From assembly GCA_036005845.1 (NCBI GenBank), contig DASYQD010000137.1, positions 1 through 9,265 of the forward strand: a DNA stretch of 9,265 nt. Direction: 5' to 3'. Every line of letters starts with the position of its first letter. Position 1 is the stretch's first letter. The notes under the pieces were generated by a model. It had not been told where the DNA came from and did no database searches. It saw only the letters and a list, made by a program, of their open reading frames with translations. Shown here one piece after another: positions 6,195-9,265 of the stretch. Source of the stretch: DASYQD01 sp036005845. Lineage in GTDB: Bacteria > Acidobacteriota > Thermoanaerobaculia > Multivoradales > JAIOJS01. The translations under genes were made by a program, and so were the position numbers.

Positions 6195-7490
6195 CTAGGA
6201 GGTGAGCTCGATGATCGGCTCGGCCGCCGCGGGCACTTGCGGCTCGCCGCGTGACACGACGACGGCGGCGGCGAGGTCGCCGGTGACGTTGAGCGTCGTA
6301 CGGCACATGTCGAGGAAGCGGTCGACGCCGAGGATGAGGCCGATGCCTTCGACGGGGACGCCGACCATGCCGAGGATCATCGCCACCACCGGGATCGAGC
6401 CGGCGGGGACGCCGGCGGTGCCGATGCCGCCAAGGACGCAGATGAGGAGCACCAGCGCCTGCTGCGGCAGCGCCAGGTGCACGCCGTAGAACTGCGCCAG
6501 GAAGAGCACGGTGACGCCTTCGAAGAGCGCCGTGCCGTTCTGGTTGGCGGTGGCGCCGATGGTGAGCACGAAGCGCGACACCTGCGGCGGCAGCTTGAGG
6601 TTCTTCTCCGCCACCTCGAGCGCCGTCGGCAGCGTGGCGTTGGACGACGCGGTCGAGAACGCCGTCACCATCGCCTCCTGCACGCCCTTGAAGAAGAAGC
6701 GCGGGCTCATGCCGCCGAGGAACTTCACCGCCAGCGAGTAGACGACGAACTGGTGGATGGCGAGGGCCAGCACCACCACCGCGACGTAGCGCGCCAGCTG
6801 GAAGAGCACCTCCCAGCCGAGCTGCGCGGTGAGCGTGAAGAGCAGCGCCGCGACGCCGATCGGCGCGAACGAGATCACCAGCTTGATCAGCGTCATGGTG
6901 ACGTCGTAGAGCCCTTCGAGCGCGTCCTGGAAGCGGCGCGCCGCGGCGGTCGGCGTGAGGATGAGGCCGATGCCCACCATCAGCGAGAAGAACATCCAGG
7001 CCAGCATCTCGCCGCCGGCGGCGGCCTTGATCGGGTTGTCGGGGATGATCTGGATGAGCAGGTCGAGGCCCGTCTTTGGCGCCGCCGCGGTGCTCGAAAA
7101 CGTCGCCGCCCGCTCGGCAGCGCCGGCGGTGAGCCGCGCCCGCATCTCGGGCGACATCCCTTCGCCCGGCCGCAGCACGTTGACGAGCACGAGCCCGAGC
7201 ACCACGGCGATCAACGAGACGACCACCGTGTAGGCGAGCGTCTTCGCGCCGACGCGGCCGAGGCCGCGGATGTCACCCAACCCGGCGACACCGAGCGCCA
7301 GCGCCGCGAAGATCAGTGGCAGCACGAGCATGAACAGCAGGCGCAGAAACACCTGCCCAACCGGTTGCGTCACGTACTTCACGAACCCGGCGAGCACGGG
7401 CGAGTCGCCGGCCAGGAAGTACGCGAGCACGCCGCCGCCCGCACCGGCGACGCCGCCGATCAGCATCCGCGTGTGGAGGGGGATCCGCAC
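6195..7490 (-). CDS. DAACS-family dicarboxylate/amino acid:cation symporter (GltP/DctA-like)
   Basis: Secondary transporter coupling uptake of an acidic amino acid or C4-dicarboxylate to Na+ or H+; inner membrane. It has 431 residues with the family's eight-helix, two-re-entrant-hairpin layout. HP1 carries the Ser-rich tip FSTASSNATLPT; TM7 carries GATANQNGTA (312-321); HP2 carries GTAGVPAGS; TM8 carries DRFLDMCRTTLNVTGD with Asp390, Asp394, Arg397, Asn401 and Asp405. Arg397 fits an acidic substrate. TM7 reads NQNG where most members have NMDG, so one cation-binding acidic residue is replaced by Asn318. The GTG start gives the normal amphipathic N-terminus (RIPLHTRMLIGG). An ATG at 7466 is the alternative, because the promoter at 7499-7527 would leave almost no leader before the GTG. 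It is the first gene of the apparent unit symporter-hicB-rnz-glycosyltransferase. Confidence 0.94.
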   Translation of the reverse strand: MRIPLHTRMLIGGVAGAGGGVLAYFLAGDSPVLAGFVKYVTQPVGQVFLRLLFMLVLPLIFAALALGVAGLGDIRGLGRVGAKTLAYTVVVSLIAVVLGLVLVNVLRPGEGMSPEMRARLTAGAAERAATFSSTAAAPKTGLDLLIQIIPDNPIKAAAGGEMLAWMFFSLMVGIGLILTPTAAARRFQDALEGLYDVTMTLIKLVISFAPIGVAALLFTLTAQLGWEVLFQLARYVAVVVLALAIHQFVVYSLAVKFLGGMSPRFFFKGVQEAMVTAFSTASSNATLPTALEVAEKNLKLPPQVSRFVLTIGATANQNGTALFEGVTVLFLAQFYGVHLALPQQALVLLICVLGGIGTAGVPAGSIPVVAMILGMVGVPVEGIGLILGVDRFLDMCRTTLNVTGDLAAAVVVSRGEPQVPAAAEPIIELTS

Positions 7491-7498
7491 CGCGGCGG

Positions 7499-7527
7499 AG
7501 TATGTCGGGCCCCGCGGACGCTGACAA
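7499..7527 (-). promoter_or_regulatory. Sigma-70-type promoter for the symporter-hicB-rnz-glycosyltransferase unit
   Basis: On the minus strand TTGTCA (7527-7522, 5/6 to consensus) and CATACT (7504-7499, 4/6) are separated by exactly 17 bp. It is the best such pair seen in the window and is correctly placed in the divergent gap. Transcription would begin near 7492, only about two nt before the GTG of the symporter, implying a leaderless message or use of the ATG at 7466. Confidence 0.55.
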
Positions 7528-7593
7528 GCGCGGCGCGACGAATGGAAGCGGTCTCGCCGCGAGGCGGCGCGCGGCCGATCGCCGCTCCGCCTT

Positions 7594-7597
7594 AGGA
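7594..7597 (+). promoter_or_regulatory. Ribosome binding site of the P-loop ATPase gene
   Basis: AGGA lies seven nt before the GTG at 7605 but only one nt before an in-frame GTG at 7599, so it favours 7605 as the start. An in-frame TAG at 7593-7595 rules out anything further upstream. Confidence 0.5.
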
Positions 7598-7604
7598 TGT
7601 GCGC

Positions 7605-8174
7605 GTGCCCACCGACCCGCGCTGCAAGATCGCCTTCATCGGCAGCCACGGCGTCGGCAAGACGACCCTCGCCTTCGGCCTCGCCGCGCGGCTCAAGGCG
7701 CGCGACATTTCGCTCGAAGTGGTGCACGAGGTGGCCCGCCGCTGCCCGCTGCCGATCAACGAGGAGACCAGCGTCGCCGCGCAGTCGTGGATCCTGCACA
7801 CGCAGGTGGCCGAGGAGCTGGTGGCGGCGGCGCGCTACCCGGTCGTGCTCTGCGACCGCTCGGTGCTCGACAACTACGTCTACCTGCTGCTCGCCGCCGG
7901 CGACCGCGAGCCGCTGTGCAGCGTCGTCGCGACCTGGATGTCGACCTACCAGCTGCTCGTGCACGTGCCCATCGTCGGCCGGCTGCTGCCCGACGGCATC
8001 CGCGCCGCCGATCCGGCGTTTCAGGAGCTCGTCGACGAACGGCTCGACCGCGAGCTCGAGCGGCGCGGGCTCGCGCCGCTGCGGTTGCAGCCCGAGGCGC
8101 GCGAAGGTTGGCTCGATGCGGTCGAGGCGGCGGCGTGGGACGTGCTGCGGCCGGCGCAGCTACAGCTGCTGTGA
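7605..8174 (+). CDS. Small P-loop ATPase/kinase-like protein (AAA_28 / NadR-kinase-like)
   Basis: An ATP-binding protein of 189 residues. The Walker A motif GSHGVGKTT occupies 13-21 right at the N-terminus. A second strand ends in VVLCDRS (80-86), with Asp84 in the Walker B/DRS position typical of nucleoside- and NadR-type kinases, followed by VLDNYVYLLLA. The HEVARR stretch (41-46) after the second strand also resembles this group. The C-terminal ~50 residues are helical and charged. Size and motif order fit AAA_28 proteins, which include the ribosylnicotinamide kinase domain of NadR; no DNA-binding or adenylyltransferase domain is fused here, so the substrate is unknown. It is transcribed divergently from the symporter across 114 bp. 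The start could instead be GTG 7599. P-loop assignment is certain, kinase activity is inference. Confidence 0.85.
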   Translation: MPTDPRCKIAFIGSHGVGKTTLAFGLAARLKARDISLEVVHEVARRCPLPINEETSVAAQSWILHTQVAEELVAAARYPVVLCDRSVLDNYVYLLLAAGDREPLCSVVATWMSTYQLLVHVPIVGRLLPDGIRAADPAFQELVDERLDRELERRGLAPLRLQPEAREGWLDAVEAAAWDVLRPAQLQLL

Positions 8175-8274
8175 CCATCTCACCCCTGTCCTCTCGTCCC
8201 CGCGAGTGCCGCGCGCCATCCGATCGCCAGCCTGCTCCGTAGAATCGACGTCTCGACTACCAATCCCTTTTGCC

Positions 8275-8283
8275 GAGGAGGAG
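8275..8283 (+). promoter_or_regulatory. Ribosome binding site of the secreted-protein gene
   Basis: GAGGAGGAG ends three nt before the ATG at 8287, a strong purine-rich Shine-Dalgarno. The frame stays open far upstream through the ATPase gene, so this site and the signal peptide set the true start. Confidence 0.75.
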
Positions 8284-8286
8284 CTC

Positions 8287-9072
8287 ATGACCCACCGTCT
8301 TCGTTCGTTCTCGTTCGCCCTCGCCGCCGTCGTGCTCACCAGCGCCACCGCGCTGGCGCAAGACGGCACGCCGGAGATGTTCATCGTCCACACCGAGCGC
8401 GCCGTGCCCAGCAAGATCGCCGACTACGAGGCGACCACCAAGGAGTTCGCCGCGCTGGTGCAGGCCAACCGCAGCGCGGCCCCGCTCTTCTCGTTCACCG
8501 CGCTGCAGGGCGAGGATCTCTCGTACTCGTTCATCACGCCGATCCGCAATCTCGCCGACGCCGACGCGATCTTCGCGTCGTTCGAAGCTCTCGGGAAAGC
8601 GGCGGGCGGCAAGTGGGACGACCTCATGCGCCGCAGCGGCGCGACCTTCACCAGCACCGACGAGAACGTGTTCATGAATGTGCCCCAGGCGTCGTACTGG
8701 CCGGCGGGCGCGCCGGTGACGCCGATGACCGCCGGTTACTACCAGCTCGACTTCTATCGCCTGACGCCGGGTATGGACCGCGAAGCGGAGGAGATCGCCG
8801 CGTCGTGGCGGAAGCTGTTCGAGAGCGCCAAGGTGCCGTACGGTTACAGCGTCTTCCGGCTGGCGATGGGCGCCGACGGGCCGTTGTGGGTGGTGAGCAC
8901 GCCGGCGAAGGACGCGGCGAACCTGGCGGAGATCAACGCCGCCGCGGTGAAGGCGATCGGTGTCGATGCTTGGCGGGCGCAGGTGGCGAAGACGATGGCG
9001 ATCTGCCGCGGCTTCGACAGCAAGCGCTACACCGTGCGGCGGGATCTATCGTTGCCGCCCGTCGCCAAGTAG
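8287..9072 (+). CDS. Secreted protein of unknown function with an apparent internal domain duplication
   Basis: I do not recognise a named family. The 261-residue product has a typical Sec signal peptide: MTHRLRS, a hydrophobic core FALAAVVLTSATA, and an ALA site cleaved after residue 24, giving a mature periplasmic or exported protein of about 237 residues. The mature part falls into two similar halves, about 31-120 and 149-240. Each has a beta strand (EMFIVHTERAV / YYQLDFYRLTP), a long helix (KIADYEATTKEFAALV / REAEEIAASWRKLFES), two more strands (PLFSFTAL, LSYSFITP / YGYSVFRL, LWVVSTPA) and an Ala-rich helix. This order resembles dimeric alpha-beta barrel (ABM/NIPSNAP-type) proteins, with a tandem pair replacing a homodimer; that is inference. 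It follows the ATPase gene after 112 bp with its own strong ribosome binding site. Function is unknown. Confidence 0.88.
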   Translation: MTHRLRSFSFALAAVVLTSATALAQDGTPEMFIVHTERAVPSKIADYEATTKEFAALVQANRSAAPLFSFTALQGEDLSYSFITPIRNLADADAIFASFEALGKAAGGKWDDLMRRSGATFTSTDENVFMNVPQASYWPAGAPVTPMTAGYYQLDFYRLTPGMDREAEEIAASWRKLFESAKVPYGYSVFRLAMGADGPLWVVSTPAKDAANLAEINAAAVKAIGVDAWRAQVAKTMAICRGFDSKRYTVRRDLSLPPVAK

Positions 9073-9110
9073 AGCGGAAAGAATCGGAGCGAAGTCAGGC
9101 GGCGCATCGC

Positions 9111-9192
9111 AAGGGCGGTTGCGCAGTTCGGCGGCGGCGAAGAGCGGATTCGGGCGGCGTCGCGCGAAGGGCGGTGGCGCACTTCGGCGGCG
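9111..9192 (+). repeat. Degenerate direct repeat of the element's outer arm
   Basis: Bases 9111-9136 and 9167-9192 match at 24 of 26 positions with a period of 56 bp. Both resemble the terminal arm of the element in the glycosyltransferase-like gene (GGCGGTTGC followed by TCGGCGGCG). The second unit runs directly into copy B. Confidence 0.6.
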
Positions 9193-9265
9193 CCGCCTCC
9201 GTGGTCCCCGCCTGCCGGTCGGTATCCCACCGTGCTCGCTTCGCTGCGCGCGGTGGGAGCCCTCC
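9184..9265. mobile_element. MITE/REPIN-like element, copy B, truncated by the window edge
   Basis: 81 of 82 bases match 3925-4006, in the same orientation 5.26 kb away; the single difference is at 9199. It contains the same hairpin, TCCCACCG at 9225-9232 with CGGTGGGA at 9251-9258. Its right half and right terminal repeat lie beyond the window. Unlike copy A it is intergenic, about 110 bp after a stop codon. Confidence 0.75.

Larger units (their letters stand above)
9073..9265. other. Non-coding, repeat-bearing tail after the secreted-protein gene
   Basis: No gene was found in these 193 bp. They hold a 56-bp-spaced degenerate direct repeat (9111-9136 and 9167-9192) running into copy B of the dispersed element (9184-9265), which is cut by the window edge. 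No U-tract terminator for the preceding gene was seen. Confidence 0.6.

Noticed and set aside
7491..7964. 158-codon N-terminal extension of the symporter gene
   Set aside because: It runs through the divergent ATPase gene and past the promoter; the family N-terminus begins at RIPLHTRMLIGG.
8240..8245. TAGAAT as a -10 box for the secreted-protein gene
   Set aside because: No acceptable -35 hexamer lies 16-18 bp upstream, so the match alone is too weak to report as a promoter.
7597..8286. Upstream extension of the secreted protein through the ATPase region
   Set aside because: It is a shifted frame of the ATPase gene; the strong ribosome binding site and signal peptide place the start at 8287.

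Overview
The window is a GC-rich stretch of bacterial chromosome holding eight protein-coding genes, one of them cut by the left edge. The gene set (lipoprotein HtrA protease, GT-C-type membrane glycosyltransferase, secreted protein with a cleavable signal peptide) points to a Gram-negative-type cell with a periplasm. GC content, GTG starts and protein style would fit an acidobacterial, myxobacterial or related 'delta'-like lineage, but nothing here fixes the taxon. No RNA gene, CRISPR array, prophage or transposase gene was seen.

Left and centre, minus strand, in transcription order: a DAACS-family cation:dicarboxylate/amino-acid symporter (7490-6195), a solo HicB-like small protein (6165-5998), ribonuclease Z (5958-5008), a polytopic GT-C glycosyltransferase-like protein (5011-3146), a two-PDZ HtrA/DegP lipoprotein protease (2965-1460) and an aldehyde dehydrogenase (1382 to beyond the left edge). 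The first four are separated by 29 nt, 39 nt and a 4-nt stop/start overlap, so they look like one transcription unit, driven by a good promoter-like sequence at 7499-7527. HtrA follows after 180 bp and has its own ribosome binding site. A 12-bp RNA stem-loop separates it from the dehydrogenase.

Right side, plus strand: a small P-loop ATPase/kinase-like protein (7605-8174), divergent from the symporter, and a secreted protein of unknown function (8287-9072) that appears to contain the same alpha/beta domain twice. After it comes a repeat-rich non-coding tail.

The most notable structure is a short repeat. An element of about 138 bp with 25-bp terminal inverted repeats and a strong central hairpin (3911-4048) sits inside the glycosyltransferase gene, exactly on codon boundaries, and adds 46 Arg/Pro/Gly-rich residues without breaking the frame. 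An 82-bp part of it recurs at the right edge (9184-9265) with 81/82 identity, preceded by a degenerate 56-bp tandem unit. This looks like a non-autonomous MITE- or REPIN-type element. Otherwise the genes belong to familiar families, and no clearly novel multi-gene system could be supported.
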